Assembly (NCBI GenBank): GCA_000711775.1
Contig: ARYC01017081.1
Location: 1-64,000 of the forward strand
Length of the DNA: 64,000 nt
DNA from: Oxytricha trifallax
Lineage: Eukaryota > Ciliophora > Spirotrichea > Sporadotrichida > Oxytrichidae
Reading direction: 5' to 3'
Below the pieces are notes generated by a model, which saw only the letters and a list, made by a program, of their open reading frames with translations, had not been told where the DNA came from and searched no databases. Made by a program: the position numbers and the translations under genes. Positions 47,180-59,067 of the stretch are shown here, one piece after another; positions within the stretch are counted from its first letter, which is position 1; each line of letters starts with the position of its first letter.

Positions 47180-48435
47180 TTATATTAAAGTGCAAGTATT
47201 TTTATCAAAAGACTTTGATAGTGTGTTTTTGAAGCTCCTCACTAGATTTTATCATGAACATATAAATTTAATGTTTCTTAGAAAGTTTCCATCTCGTTGC
47301 AAAGAATATGAATATGAGTATTCAAAACCACAAGTCCTTCACTGTTTAATTAAACACTCTTTAATGATTGCTGATGAGAAGTAAATTTCTGATAGAACTA
47401 AGTAAATTAAAGAACATACCATAAAATTGCTCTGCACTATTTGCACAGTCAAGACTAATAGATTTTATATTCAGTGAATTTATTTTAAGAAGTTTTTTAT
47501 ATTACAAGATTTTACATTCCAGGAGAAACTAATTTAGTTGAACGACTTAGAAAAGAATCTTTTGATAAGGGTATTTTCGCAACTTTAACTCAAGTTTTCC
47601 AATAATTGTAAAGTTCTTAATCAAACAACGAAATAAAGCAATATGTGAGAGAAAAGGTTCTGAATTTACTAGAGTTAAATGACCTAGTTTACCATGCTAG
47701 CGTGATAGAATCTCTCATTGAAAAATCTAAAAATCAACCTATTGTGCATAGAGATGTATTAATGTAGAGATAAGGGAGTTCTGAATATTAAGATGATTCT
47801 ACGGATGGAGGAAACAGCTCAACTCACAATAATTAAAACTCTCAATCAACTCCTTCAAAACATAAAAATAAAGCTTCAATTTCCTCTACTATACCTAAGC
47901 AGCTACAATCCCCAAAACCTGCTTTGAAATCTTAATAAAACGTACTATAATCTGCTTCACATAACAATCAAAATTACTAAACAAACAGAGCCGGTGATAA
48001 AATTGGTAATTCTGGATTGATAGGTACAGCTAATTAATTTACAGTGAGCGCCGGTCTATAGAAGGAAAATATTTTTTCATAGTAGAAAGATGAAAAAATA
48101 TCCGCCAATGAAATTTGGAAGGAACCCTCAGAGCCTGACTTCCCTGCATGTCTTCTAGATAAATTATAAAGTGAAAGTTGTATGAATAAATCAAATCATA
48201 TTGAGAATACTAAAATGCAAAATATAAATTATAAATTTTCTTAATATAATCTATATTTAGTTAATTGTACTAATATCAAAGCGAAGCTGGAAACCCTGTT
48301 GTAATGTATTTAATCTCAGTTATTACATTAACAATGGTTTTAGTAATGAAAAATCCAAGATCAGGGTACTAATTTACTAAAATTACATAAAAACATTAAA
48401 TTAAAATAATATAAATTTTATCTCGTGCTAATTGA
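47180..48435 (+). CDS. Unknown helical protein with C-terminal membrane anchor
   Basis: The visible part begins near IKVQVFLSKDFDSVFLKLLT. A helical region follows (KPQVLHCLIKHSLMIADEK, EHTIKLLCTICTVKTNRF), and an insert near 47475-47520 is needed. The next block is RFYIPGETNLVERLRKESFD with KGIFATLTQVF, then VRDVLMQRQGSS, and then ~150 Ser/Pro/Gln-rich residues. The C-terminal MDS carries one hydrophobic helix, NPVVMYLISVITLTMVLVM, typical of a tail anchor. The start codon and an insert near 48235 are not resolved. Repeat-like helices suggest an ARM/HEAT-type fold; no family recognised. Confidence 0.55.
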
Positions 48436-48563
48436 AAATCAAAATTCTTTTTAGTTTAAAAATAAAATTAATTTAAGCAAATGAAATTTTAACTTTGTTT
48501 ATCTTTTATATTTCACTGATTATTATCGTATCTGTTTTTAATAGTGAGAATATCGACCACAAC

Positions 48564-49168
48564 TTAAATCAAATCAAAAGCAATATATTTGAGCATACTC
48601 TCTAAACTATCAAACCAAGGTACAGGCGAATCATATGTCACATTTATTTTACTATCTCTTAAAAATTCATTGACAAATGAATATTGTTTGGTATAAAAAG
48701 ATTGAGTGGTTTGAGATGTTATACATTTTCCGTAAATTCGATTTAGAGCAATCCATCCTTGGTAAATTGCTGGATATGATAGCATTAAGTTAAGAATTAA
48801 AAAATAAACATAGAGGAAGGACTAATCTTCTCAATTATTTTTATTCACAGATGAAATTTGTTTATCTTTATAAATCTCAGAATATAATTACTTATATTAA
48901 AGTTAACCAGAGTTGTTTGATCATTGTAGAATCTGAATAAATAACTGTAAACAGCTAATATCTAAGTCAGTAACTCCCCAAAAGCTCCAACACAATAAAA
49001 TTACTGAGGATTATTAACGATATTAGCATTAGCCATGCTTTCTAAAAAGGCACCAGCCCCAAGACCCGAATATAAGAAATTCTTATCATCTGCAAGAGTA
49101 GGCCATGCATCCACATTAAGGGTTTGAGTCAACATAGAAGATTTTAGGACAAGTTCGATAACTTCCAT
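48564..49168 (-). CDS. Unknown protein, ~165 aa
   Basis: Start MEVIELVLKSSMLTQTLNVD (ATG 49166-49168), then LGAGAFLESMANANIVNN and LLTQILAVYSYLFRFYNDQ. A 113-bp IES follows, then MLSYPAIYQGWIALNRIYG and SPVPWFDSLESMLKYIAFD with a TGA stop at 48564. It is a compact, mostly helical protein without obvious signal peptide. It has no recognised family. It ends 128 bp from the plus-strand gene. Confidence 0.7.
48794..48906 (-). other. IES, 113 bp, pointer TTAACTT
   Basis: AAGTTAA on + at 48787 and 48900, in phase. Removal gives DQTTLVNLMLSYPAIYQG. Confidence 0.82.
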
Positions 49169-49214
49169 TTTGTTTATTATGAGATATTTTAAACAAATAT
49201 TTAGATTTTAATTA

Positions 49215-49567
49215 TAAATCAATGATTCTAAGTAGAATTGATTAACTATTTTAAAATTCTTGCATCATCTTGATTAACCTAAATGTTGAAATGAAAAACA
49301 AGTTATATAAATGAATTTATGAAAGACTTCGCTTTTATTAACGAAAGAAGTTAAGTTATAACTTATAGTTAGAGCATTTACCTCTTGCCAATTGCCTCTT
49401 TTACTCATAATATTAAAAATCAAACCCCTTATTGTTGAAGGATAATTGCCTGGCATCACGCAATAAAAGTAGGTTTAATCTTTCGAAAAAGGTGTGGTGG
49501 GTTGAATCGACCCTGTTCCAAAATGATTTGGATCTTGATAAGTTAATGATGTTGTTGTAGATTTCAT
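49215..49567 (-). CDS. Possible TTLL-like 5' fragment
   Basis: Start MKSTTTSLTYQDPNHFGTGS, then TYFYCVMPGNYPSTIRGLIF with KRGNWQE. The GN-x-P-x-x-I-R-x-x-L-x-x-RG-x-W-x-E pattern resembles the N-terminal end of the tubulin-tyrosine-ligase-like domain in ciliate proteins. After a 103-bp intron or IES (49279-49381) it continues VNQDDARILKQ and soon meets a stop. No ATP-grasp motifs follow here or elsewhere in the window. It may be an orphan fragment, or the remaining segments may lie at another germline locus. The family call is tentative. Confidence 0.45.
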
Positions 49568-49726
49568 ACTTTAATCTTTATTCTATGATTAAATTAAATC
49601 GAATTATTCAAATTTCATAAATTTCAAAGATTTTTTGTACCCATAAAATCCCTACTTAAAATATATACAGTATATACTTCATTTCAAATATATAAGTTTA
49701 AAGAATAATATTATTGCATTTGAAAA

Positions 49727-50787
49727 ATGATAAATAATTAAGCGACTAGAAAACCAATGGGGATAGGTTTAAGTTATGTATTCTTCTCGACTTACTTCAT
49801 TTTTAATTTAATATCACTACTGATTTATCCTATTTGCAGAAAGATGGGAATGCGCTAGCATGGTAAAACTGCAGTTGACCAAATTGTAAGTTTAAATCAA
49901 AACCTTTTTGGCAAAATATGACAAATTTCTTTAGTTGATTGGTAATGACAGAGAAATGAGTATTTATACATTATTTGGCGTGTACATGCTTATCAAAGCT
50001 CGAAAATCATGCACATGGGAGCTCTTTATAAATAACACTTTTAACTATGGAAAGTTAGCTTCATTAATACTATTCATTATGGTTGACTATCGTCCTGCGG
50101 CATATTATACAATTTACATCTTAATCCTCTGGTTAATCCTGACTAACCCACGATATGAAGGACCCACACAGATTGTTAGACTTAGATCTAAGGAACAATT
50201 CCTGGAGTTAATTCATAAACCAGGAACCAGCTATTCGACTAGTTTGAAGGAAACGTCTGCCTATTCTTTAGCTTAGAAGTAGAAGTAAAATAAAAATAAG
50301 GATTTCAGTAAAATGCAAAGCACTTTGGTTATATTCAATGCTTCTTGGAATGATACTTGCTATCACACTTTTTCTATGTGGGCTAAATGGGCTGCAAAAT
50401 ACTCTAAACTTTCATCTACAATTCAATTATTAATTTCGCTTATATTCGTTATATTTACCAGTCAGCTTAAATTTGGCGAGATAAATGTGACTGAATGTGA
50501 TAACGTAGCTAGAAACTATAAAGTAAGCACGAGCGGGATGGCTGGTCACTTACCCACTTTAATATGAAAATAAGTCACATAAATTAATTTTTTAATGTCC
50601 ATATATAATTATACTGTTTGAAGATGGCGTTGAATATCTGAGATTCCCACTAAATGACTTAAAGACAGGGAAGACAGCTTATGTAAATGAATATAACGAA
50701 ACAGAACTCATAAAGTACTTTGATTTAGATAAGAGATTCTTAGCCACCAGGGATATCGGACTGGAGAAGAAAAAGGGAGCAACATGA
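49727..50787 (+). CDS. TMX2: Thioredoxin-related transmembrane protein 2 (TMX2)
   Basis: Start MINNQATRKPMGIGLSYVFF. N-terminal membrane helices (YVFFSTYFIFNLISLLIYP and SLILFIMVDYRPAAYYTIYI) precede TNPRYEGPTQIVRLRS, the linker typical of TMX2. The thioredoxin domain follows: STLVIFNASWNDTCYHTF (C-x-x-x after W-N-D-T-C, no CXXC), LKFGEINVTECDNVARNY, KVSTSGMAGHLPTLI and LFEDGVEYLRFPL. TMX2 proteins sit in the ER membrane and have an atypical redox site, as here. An intron at 49886-49934 and an IES at 50562-50610 are needed. It ends EKKKGAT, a lysine-rich tail. Confidence 0.88.
50562..50610 (+). other. IES, 49 bp, pointer ATA
   Basis: ATA at 50562 and 50611, in phase. Removal restores PTLILFEDGVEYLRF, as expected for TMX2. 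Confidence 0.72.
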
Positions 50788-50969
50788 TTTAGAAATAAAA
50801 GGATTATTCATTTAATACTTTTCTTGATTGTAGATAATTATATTTAATTAGCCTATTTACTTTAAATTATCGTATTAAATTATTAATAAAGCAATTATTA
50901 TAATTAAAAGGGAGAAAAACTCTAAATTCTTTCATTAACTATAGAATTTTCATAGCATAAAGCAATTAA

Positions 50970-53752
50970 ATGGGTTGTTGCCAATCAATTAAAGAATCAA
51001 ACTAACCAAGACCTCTCAGGCCAAATATGACATAAAGACCTATAAATAAAAATAGTCAGTAAGGAGATGGTTAGGCAGAGCTGGGTCCAAACTTCTAAGG
51101 AGGTGCGGCCGGTTCCTAAAAATAAAATGGAGTAAATAATCCTCAAAATCGCGTCATCAGGATTGATTAGAGAAACCAGAATAATAAAAATAACAATATT
51201 CGCTAGCCCGAAGATATAGAAATAGTCATGGTAGATGCAAATAACATTCCGTAAGACCTTGGGAAATTAATGCTTAATACAGAACAAAGTAAAAATTATA
51301 GACCTCCTTCTGCAAGATCAAGTGTAAAAGGCTCATTTTATTCGAATATGGGAGATTTCTCACATATAATTTTACCTGTAATATTGAAAACGTACCAAGA
51401 AATACTGTAGTCAATAGTCAAAGGAGACACTTAAAAAGTGAAGGAGTTAATATAGGAAAATAATTTCACAGAAATAGTGAGCATTAGAGGGTTAAATATG
51501 ACAATAGAAGACATAGAATTTGAAAACGGGCAAGTTGAAACTTAAATGTGGAACCCTTTGCATTTTGCAATTTACTATTAAAATCTCGATCTAGTAAAGT
51601 ACTTTTTAAAAGAAATGAAAATTAATGTTCCAATAACAGGCATGAAATCAAACGCTGATCATGAAAAAGAAGCTGTTAATAACGATCGATATCCTGAAGA
51701 TAAACTTATGGCTTTATTGCTGGCATATGATAGAAGGAATTCTTAGATTCTCAAGTTTTTGCTAGACGAAGGTTTTAAGATCTGGCCAAATAAGTGCATC
51801 AACATGTTATTGAACGAGAAATTATTTGCTGATATCAGAGAATGGCATGAAAACACAAATAGAGACAGCGTAAATTATACTGATATTTTAAATATGTGGC
51901 AAATGATAGTTCAAGTTATAATGAGATCTAAAACTGCTCATGCCTTCTATGGATCACTAACTATTATATAAAAGAAAAGAGTTGATCTATGAATTTTCTC
52001 ATAATGTTGAATAGTTACCCGAGCCAATTTAGTAGGCATTTTATTAAGAATTATCTTTGTAGCCTTATTGCGGGTTCTTTTTGTTTTTCTTACTCTTTGA
52101 AGATAAATCAGAGAATGAAGCTTTAGCTTAGTCTGCATTAGCTTAGGCTAATGATTTCGATTACATATCTTTCTTAATTTCTGAAAAGATCGAAGATCCA
52201 GAAGAATATTATGACATTAATCGCACATACAAATTGAAAGATAAATTAACGCCTGAAGTTGGTCAGATACTAACCAGAGTAATATCAAATTTGAAGAAGT
52301 TAGCAGTAGAGTTAAATCCTAAAGAGTTTATTAAGACATCGAATACTTAACTGCTAGAAATCGCTAAGAATTCCAAGTCAAATAGCGGTGAATATCAGGC
52401 ATTTATTGAATAGCTCAAGGAATACAGCTATCTTGCTTAACTTTACATTAAATACTATGTCAAGCAATTCTAATTTTAAGAATTAAGTTTTTTATTCACC
52501 AATTAAAATTGAACTTCAGATTATGCAAGTTAAGGGTCTTGAAGAATAATTAATCATGAAGAAAACTGTTTCTATTTAAGACGATTTGCAAAGATAGTTA
52601 AAAGAATAAATGGGAACAGACAACTAAGATGAGATGTGTTCCACTTAAAAATGGAACCCAGCAACCTTCGCTTTGTATAATTGTAATCTTGAGCTATTGA
52701 AATATTTACTTAAAACTTCAGTTTGCAATTAAAAAAAGTTATTGAAGATACCTGGGTCACCAAATACTTAGTATATCAATAGAATATTTCCATTGTTCAT
52801 GGCTATTTAAAGAAATCATTAAGGTATGTTTAAATATTTCTGGAACGACCTAAGCTACTTATGGGATGAGGATACTTTTGAGAATGTCTTTACAAATTTT
52901 AAATAAAACTATATAATATAATTAATAAACAGAAGTTGATAATAATAATTAAATTATATAATAATCTTTTAAAAATGTATTCTTTAAGTGGAAAGAAAGT
53001 TAATTAGCCTTATTGTATTAAAATTAAATAAAAATTACTTTGAAGCTTGGCGAATTCTAATCGTGATTTCTAAAATACTTTTTATTATTCATTACCTCTT
53101 TTCTTATTTCAAGAAATCTAGAAGGGTTTAATAAATTATTTATTTTCTTTATTTTTATAGGTTGATAGTAAAGAAAGATTTGTCAGAATATGTTCAAATG
53201 ATTTTCAACTCTGAGACTTTACAAACAATCTTTGCTTCAATGTCATATCAATACAAGTTTTCTTTCATTCAGCATATATTAACTTCAAAGAAAGAGTTTT
53301 TAGATGAAATTAACCAACAAATCATGTACAACTACTTCACTTTGTTTTTAAAGTTTTTTTAATAATATTTTTTATAAGAGCAGGAAAATGGCGATGGAGA
53401 AGCTGAGGAATATTTAATTAACAAGAAAATGTCTCTCGATCATTTCTACATGAAAGTCTATGAGGAATTAACCAAGCAACCCTACTCTCTACATTTCTAT
53501 CTCTCGTTCTCGAAGGAACTTATTAAATCAGGTGAGGAAATTTACCAAGATATGAATGAGTGTCTGGAGATACTCAGGAAAGCTTAGAAATAAGTTAGAG
53601 ACTAAGACGTTCAAGTGTTCTTACATATCAACCCAGATGTTGCAGTGTAAATCGTTAATGATTTGATTGATGAATAGACAAGCAGCTTGAATTAAGGAGG
53701 TGCATATCATAATAGTTCATCAAAATCATAAATTAGTACGTTTTTTAAATGA
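50970..53752 (+). CDS. Ankyrin-repeat protein with acylation-type N-terminus
   Basis: Start MGCCQSIKESNQPRPLRPNM. Gly2 plus two Cys suits N-myristoylation and palmitoylation, implying membrane attachment. Ankyrin-like units are MWNPLHFAIYYQNLDLVKYF, KLMALLLAYDRRNSQILKFL and KWNPATFALYNCNLELLKYL. A C-terminal region (HINPDVAVQIVNDLIDEQTS) ends at TGA 53750-53752. A frame change near 51950-51975 and a ~230-bp insert at about 52930-53160, flanked by GTTGATA repeats, need excision, as does one near 53360. Length is ~800 residues. Such ankyrin proteins often anchor or regulate membrane channels; the specific role is unknown. Confidence 0.75.
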
Positions 53753-54253
53753 ATGTTAATTTTAGTGAGTTTTAGCAATGCTATAGACAAAGAAACTAAA
53801 ATATTGGCATAAAGAATAAAGAAATGCCCTAATTATAGACAGTATAAGTTGACTGTACAAGCTATGTCAAGTTAAGTAATAAGCAACAATAAATATTAAT
53901 GAAACTATAATTAAATTCATCAATTAAGTGTACATGAGGTTACTCGTTTAGCCTCTCCTGCATATAGAACCTTACTTTATTAGACAAAAATATATTTTAC
54001 TAAGTTTATCAACTCAAATTGCCTCATAAAGTTTAGTATAGATATATAATTCGATATTAATCAATTTTAAGTTTGAGAGTATATTATTTACAAAAGACAA
54101 TTACGAATATATTTAGATGTTTAATTTAAGTATACTTATCTCATCAAACATTACCGAATATACCACACCCCTAAGTTTGCGATTATTATGATAGTCAGAC
54201 ACGCACATATATTTTGATTACTGTGAAAGCATTGTCACTTCACAATTTGCCTC
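53753..54253. other. Spacer, nothing recognised
   Basis: AT-rich region between the ankyrin gene end and the V-ATPase gene end (convergent). No clear frame. Confidence 0.45.
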
Positions 54254-55312
54254 TCATTGATAGGTCTCCTTCTTCTTTGGGAATAAGAGTTTTCTAATGT
54301 GGGGGAGTAGTTCCTCGAAGCAAAGGTCAAGTCTGCTCTTAATAGTGTTGTAGCATACGATTTTTCTATTAAGTGTGGTAAGCATCAAACCTCCGCACTC
54401 ACCACCTTCTTCAGCAGTCAGGTATAAAGAAATTATTTACATGTTTTTAATATTTTATATATGAGTTATGTAAGGAATTCATTACTTATTAATTTGGGGT
54501 AATGTTTAAATCTCTTATTTTGATAATTCTTATAAGTATTTCCACTTTTACAGAAAGAACAAAATCAAAAGGAGCTTTTCTAAAATTCTTATAATATTTA
54601 AAATGCAGGTAATCACCCTCGATGAGTCTCAACTTAGTGGCGAACTCTAATTCATTTTCTGAAGCTTCTTTTTTCATAATTTCAAGGAATTCTGCTTCAC
54701 ACTCTGGGAACAGTCCTCTAACAAGATCATGATCTTCCTTTCTGCACTTGATCAAAAGCTCTGGTTCAAGTAGCACGATCATGCCCTATAAAATTATATC
54801 AGAGTCTATCGCTTAAATAATTAACAGATTGAAGATGTTTATAAGAAATCTGTTGAGATAAAATGCCATTCTTTTAACAAGTACCTCAGAGATTTAATAT
54901 GATATTGAGATTCCTTAGAGAATATCTTCCTGATCTTTGTTAATAAACTTACCTGAATAATAAGATTTTTCATTGCTCCCTTATACATATAGTTAGTTGG
55001 GTTGACAATGGTCTTGAGGAGTTGTTCCTTAGTCTCCTCCTTTGCTCTCTCAACACATTTGTTTCTCTCTGTCATTCTGAGAATTCTAGTTTGATTAATT
55101 TTAGTTGATCTCTCAATGTTGAGATTCATGGTCAAGTTCATCAACTTTTTGTCAAATTCGTCGTTCATTGCCTCAAGACCTTCTTGCACAATCTTATCCT
55201 TCTCTTTTTCGAACAATCGCTGTCCCATAACTTGGATCTCGTAAGCCTTTTCATGGGCTTCTTGTCTCATCATGCGCTTAAGCTCGAAAGCATCAGTCTC
55301 AAGAGAAGTCAT
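54254..55312 (-). CDS. V-type ATPase subunit E
   Basis: Start MTSLETDAFELKRMMRQEAH. The N-terminal coiled coil (EKAYEIQVMGQRLFEKEKDK) and ALIIQ-type region lead through a 167-bp intron (54786-54952, GTAAGT...TATAG) to GMIVLLEPELLIKCRKEDHD. After a 187-bp IES it continues YLTAEEGGECGGLMLTTLNR, KIVCYNTIKSRLDLCFEELL and PHIRKLLFP. The C-terminal CGG-x-x-L-x-x-x-x-R-I-x-x-x-NT-x-x-SRLD and P-x-IR-x-LF are diagnostic. Subunit E is a peripheral stalk of the V1 sector that pumps protons into vacuoles. Length is ~225 residues, normal. Confidence 0.94.
54425..54611 (-). other. IES, 187 bp, pointer TACCTG
   Basis: CAGGTA on + at 54419 and 54606, in phase. Removal gives IEGDYLTAEEGGECGG, the conserved join. 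Left in place, the insert encodes a spurious Lys/Ile-rich tail. Confidence 0.88.
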
Positions 55313-55353
55313 CTTATTTATATATTAAACTTACTCCTAATTTTCAAATATTT

Positions 55354-57176
55354 TCATATAAATATACCAATCTAAGATAATATATGTATTGCTATAAGTT
55401 TATTATTGACAATCTTATTATTAATTATATATCTAATTGTATTCCTCTATTTTTTGCATTACAATAAAATTGAATTTTACCTCTAAAAAGTTTAATTCCA
55501 ATTAGACACATGTCCTTTCATAGTTTAGCCTAATTGTAAATACTAGATATCACTCGCACTTAATGATAGTTTTATATATTCTTGCTTTTTATTTGATTAT
55601 CCTAGTATTCTCACAAGAATCATATCGTTTTAGTTTTTCATTTCAAAATGAAAAGTTTCATAAATTACTCCATTTAAATCCCTAGCTGGACTGCTTTTTA
55701 AAGTGTAATCATAGTCAATTATTTTGTTTAATTATTATCTGTAAGTAAGGTTTGTATATTGATTCTTCTAGGTAGAATTTTATTAGAGTTCTTAGTTTGT
55801 AACTATTGATTTTTTAAATATCTAGTTTCTTTCATCTTCTTTATCAAAGAGATACCTCAATTATCCCCCTTCATCTTTAAAACCAAATTGAATTTAAATG
55901 GGTGACAATTTTCAAATAAATTGAAAATATTTCATGAATATAAAAATAAACTGTTAAAGTTTTATTTATCGTCCCAGTAATTTCTTAAGAAACAACTTAT
56001 TTCATGCTTATTGAGTAATTTAGGTTAATCAGACTAGGTTAACAGTAAACACTTAACTAAAATTTATCAGCTGGTGGGATATAACTATAAAATAATTCTA
56101 TATCTTCACTTTGAACTTCAGTATTTCCACTCTGTGTCTAAGTTGACTTATTATCTTAAGTATAATTTGAATCAAAATAAATGCTTTAGAGGATACCATC
56201 TTAAATAGGAAGTAGCTAATTTTAATCCGTAATTAAGATAGAACAAAATAGGTCATTATCAATAGAAGTTAACTGTAGCTCGAAATTATTGCTAGATTGA
56301 TCTGACTCTAGAAGGAATTTCAATTAATGCTCGTTCTGGTTTACTCTTGAGTTCACTACCAATTAATCAGCAATTCAATTTGAAATAATTCAATTAAAAT
56401 TAACAAAAATGATGGGGGAAAAATTAATCAGCATTAATGCCAAAAGCATGGGGATATGTAAATAACACCAAGGAGGTATTTGATAATTAAATCTATGCAA
56501 CTCCTGTGTAGTATTGTAAAAAAAGAGGTATTATTTTTTTTAAAAAAAACTAATTTTATAATTTTAAATTAAAATCTATATTTGCATTATTAAATTGAAA
56601 GAGTGATGTCTTTCTAAAGTTATTTTGTTTAAAATTTGAGATTAATCTGCTCATCTAAATTCAGTTTTATCAATCTTGGTGCTCCAACTATGATCTATGA
56701 CTTATACCCTTTATTTTCATTATTATGATATTGACTTAAAAATTCAATTTAATTTCTATAATACCTTTAATTTCAAGTATATTTAACATTAAAATACTAT
56801 CTTAGTTGATTAATAGTTCAAAATAGAGATCATTACACTCAAATAAATTCTAAACCTGTATTAAATAGTAGCAGTCAGCACAATAATCAGGGTCTACTGT
56901 TTTTATTTTAATTTAATCAAACATAATTTTTCTACCAGCATCGTTCATAAAGCTCCATTAGTATTGAAATTGTATAATAAAAAATAATTTACTAAATTAA
57001 ATTGATTTTATTATTAATAACAGCAATATTTCATGCTTTAAATATCAGTACTATGTATAAATCTATTGCTTGTGCCTACATTTACTCTCAAAAATTACTT
57101 ATTCATTTATTATTGCTTTAACATAAAATTACGAGAAAATATAAATTATACCTATAATTTTCATAACTATTTTCAT
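55354..57176 (-). CDS. Secreted or membrane protein of unknown function
   Basis: Start MKIVMKIIGIIYIFSQFYVKA (ATG 57174-57176), a good signal peptide. Following coding blocks are WSFMNDAGRKIMFDQIKIKT, VDPDYCADCYYLIQVQNLFE, QLKFLLESDQSSNNFELQL, LFYSYIPPADKFQLSVYCQP and LRYLFDKEDERNQIFKKS. Several inserts between blocks (near 57010, 56600, 55950) are needed, and exact borders are unresolved. Paired cysteines and beta-like strands suggest an extracellular beta-sandwich domain protein. The real stop may precede 55354. No family recognised. Confidence 0.55.
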
Positions 57177-57719
57177 GATTCTAGTATTTTATTATCGTTT
57201 TGCTGTTTTAATTAATTAATTAATTTGAGCTATAAGAGATCAAGGGGATTTTAAACGAAAAAAAATATATGAAGAAAACTCATTCAATATTAAATAAAAT
57301 ATTTTCTTAAGTATCATAATAGAGATTTTTAAAAAGAAGATTAAACACTTCATTACATTAATTAAGGAAAAAACAATATAATAAATATATTTAAAGAATA
57401 TGACAGGCTTTATTGAATTTTAAATAATACGAAAATATTAATTTTATATATGTGCATGATTTTTAAGTAATTTAATATTTTTCCTTTTAAATTTTTTTAA
57501 TCCTCAGATATCATAATTATGTAACAATTAAAGAATAGAGGTGAAATCAAATTATTTTTTATAAAATCCTTTTTAATCCAAAAAATATATAAATATACTT
57601 ATTCTGAGGATTGAAAAAGTTTAACAAATTTTAAAATAATAAGTTATGTTTCGTGAGTTTTAAAAATTTTTAATGATTTTTGTTATGATAAATATAACAA
57701 ATATTATCTATTGAAATAA
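57177..57719. other. Very AT-rich spacer, nothing recognised
   Basis: No convincing frame on either strand. It may include the 3' end of the next minus-strand gene. Confidence 0.4.
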
Positions 57720-58860
57720 TTAAGTTATAATTTACAGTCCAACAATAAGTAATTTATCTCGTTCTAATTTCATAGGATAATTAGAGAGTGGAATTGAAGA
57801 TATTTTTAAAATAGTAGTAGTTTATGCTGATAGGTTTTATACTTTCAAGATAAGGCTATCCAATATGTACACGTTTTATGTTTTAATCTGATAACTACTG
57901 AGACACTTAGATTGAATAAGATATACTTTAAGGTGATTTAATCTAGATATATTGTTGGAAAATTAAATTTATTTAAAAAATATTTATGAATTTAATATTA
58001 ATCTTAATTGAATTGATGTCTTTCAAATTATTTATATAAGTATCTTTTTAAGTATTTAAAAAATTTATAAATCATTATAAAACAGCATCTAAGATTAAGA
58101 ATGTAATCAAATTTTTTAAAACACTTTTTACCCTATATAAAATATATAAATGTAACTAGCTGCATTTTTGCTCCATGAGAATTTTATTTTAAATTTTTAC
58201 TTTTTAAAGAAAATTTTACAGTCAATTTTGTTGTAGGCAATAAAAATAGCCATTACTAGGAATTACTCGATTATTTCTGATAATAGAATCCCCTTTAATT
58301 TTGAGATTGAAAGGATTGGTCACTAGTTAAGTCCATACTTCTGAATCATCATATGATTTATTTGTCTTTTACTCTCTGTTCAATATATATATATATTAAA
58401 TAATGCATATTTATTATAGAGATTGTTGTTATATTTCAATGATATGAATTTTTAAATCTTATAATAAAATTCTGTTTTGAAGAGAAGAATTCAAATCGAA
58501 ATAAAATGTCACAGTTAGTGTGATTTTGGAGTTCAATTAATTTGGATGGATGTTGATTTCTAAGTCTGTGTTTGGCTCTGTCTTGTAATATTTCAATTTA
58601 TCGATAGAGTCATTATCAATTATTGATCTCTCCATATTATTCATAAATCAAATTAAAATTATAAATAATATATTTTGTAAGCTACGCTTATAATTTAAAA
58701 TGGTTTGTAACTATCAATCACTTATATTATTATTATGGTTGTTCACGTCCAGCTCTCAAAATACTCCCTCAGTTCTCCCAGTGTCGTCCAGCTCTCCCAT
58801 ATTTTTATGGGTGTCGGTGATTTTCTCCCTCAATAAAAGAATATTAACCTTGAATTTGAA
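57720..58860 (-). CDS. Unknown protein, start side abuts a TBE
   Basis: Coding blocks on the minus strand are DTHKNMGELD, then NNHNNNMERSIIDNDSIDKL and YYKTEPNTDLEINIHPNQL, then VTNPFNLKIKGDSIIRNNRV, then SKCLSSYQIKTQNVYILDSL and LSAQTTTILKISSIPLSNY. Two IESs (58642-58731 and 58758-58796) join the first blocks. The middle of the gene (57900-58220) is not resolved. No start codon is seen before the TBE border region (58929), so the N-terminus may lie beyond the transposon. A related segment in inverted orientation is at 63713-63830. Strand-rich, probably extracellular; unrecognised. Confidence 0.5.
58642..58731 (-). other. IES, 90 bp, pointer AATAATAT
   Basis: ATATTATT on + at 58634-58641 and 58724-58731, in phase. 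Removal gives VNNHNNNMERSIIDND and skips TGA codons. Confidence 0.8.
58758..58796 (-). other. IES, 39 bp, 12-bp pointer
   Basis: CGTCCAGCTCTC on + at 58746-58757 and 58785-58796, exact. Removal drops an in-frame TGA and gives HKNMGELDVNNHNNN. A decayed version of the same insert is seen in the paralogue at 63749-63790. Confidence 0.75.
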
Positions 58861-59067
58861 AAAAATAGCTTTAATTTGAGAAAATAATCTTAATAATATA
58901 GGACTATGTATTTATTAATTTATATATTCAAAACCCCAAAACCCCTTAGTGAGGTTTATAAGTGCTTTGATTTGTAGGGTATAGTTGGGGTCTTATTGGG
59001 GTTAGTAGAGAAAACGCATGTTTTTTATGAATTTAATGAATATTTAATGAGTATTACTGTACTTAAT

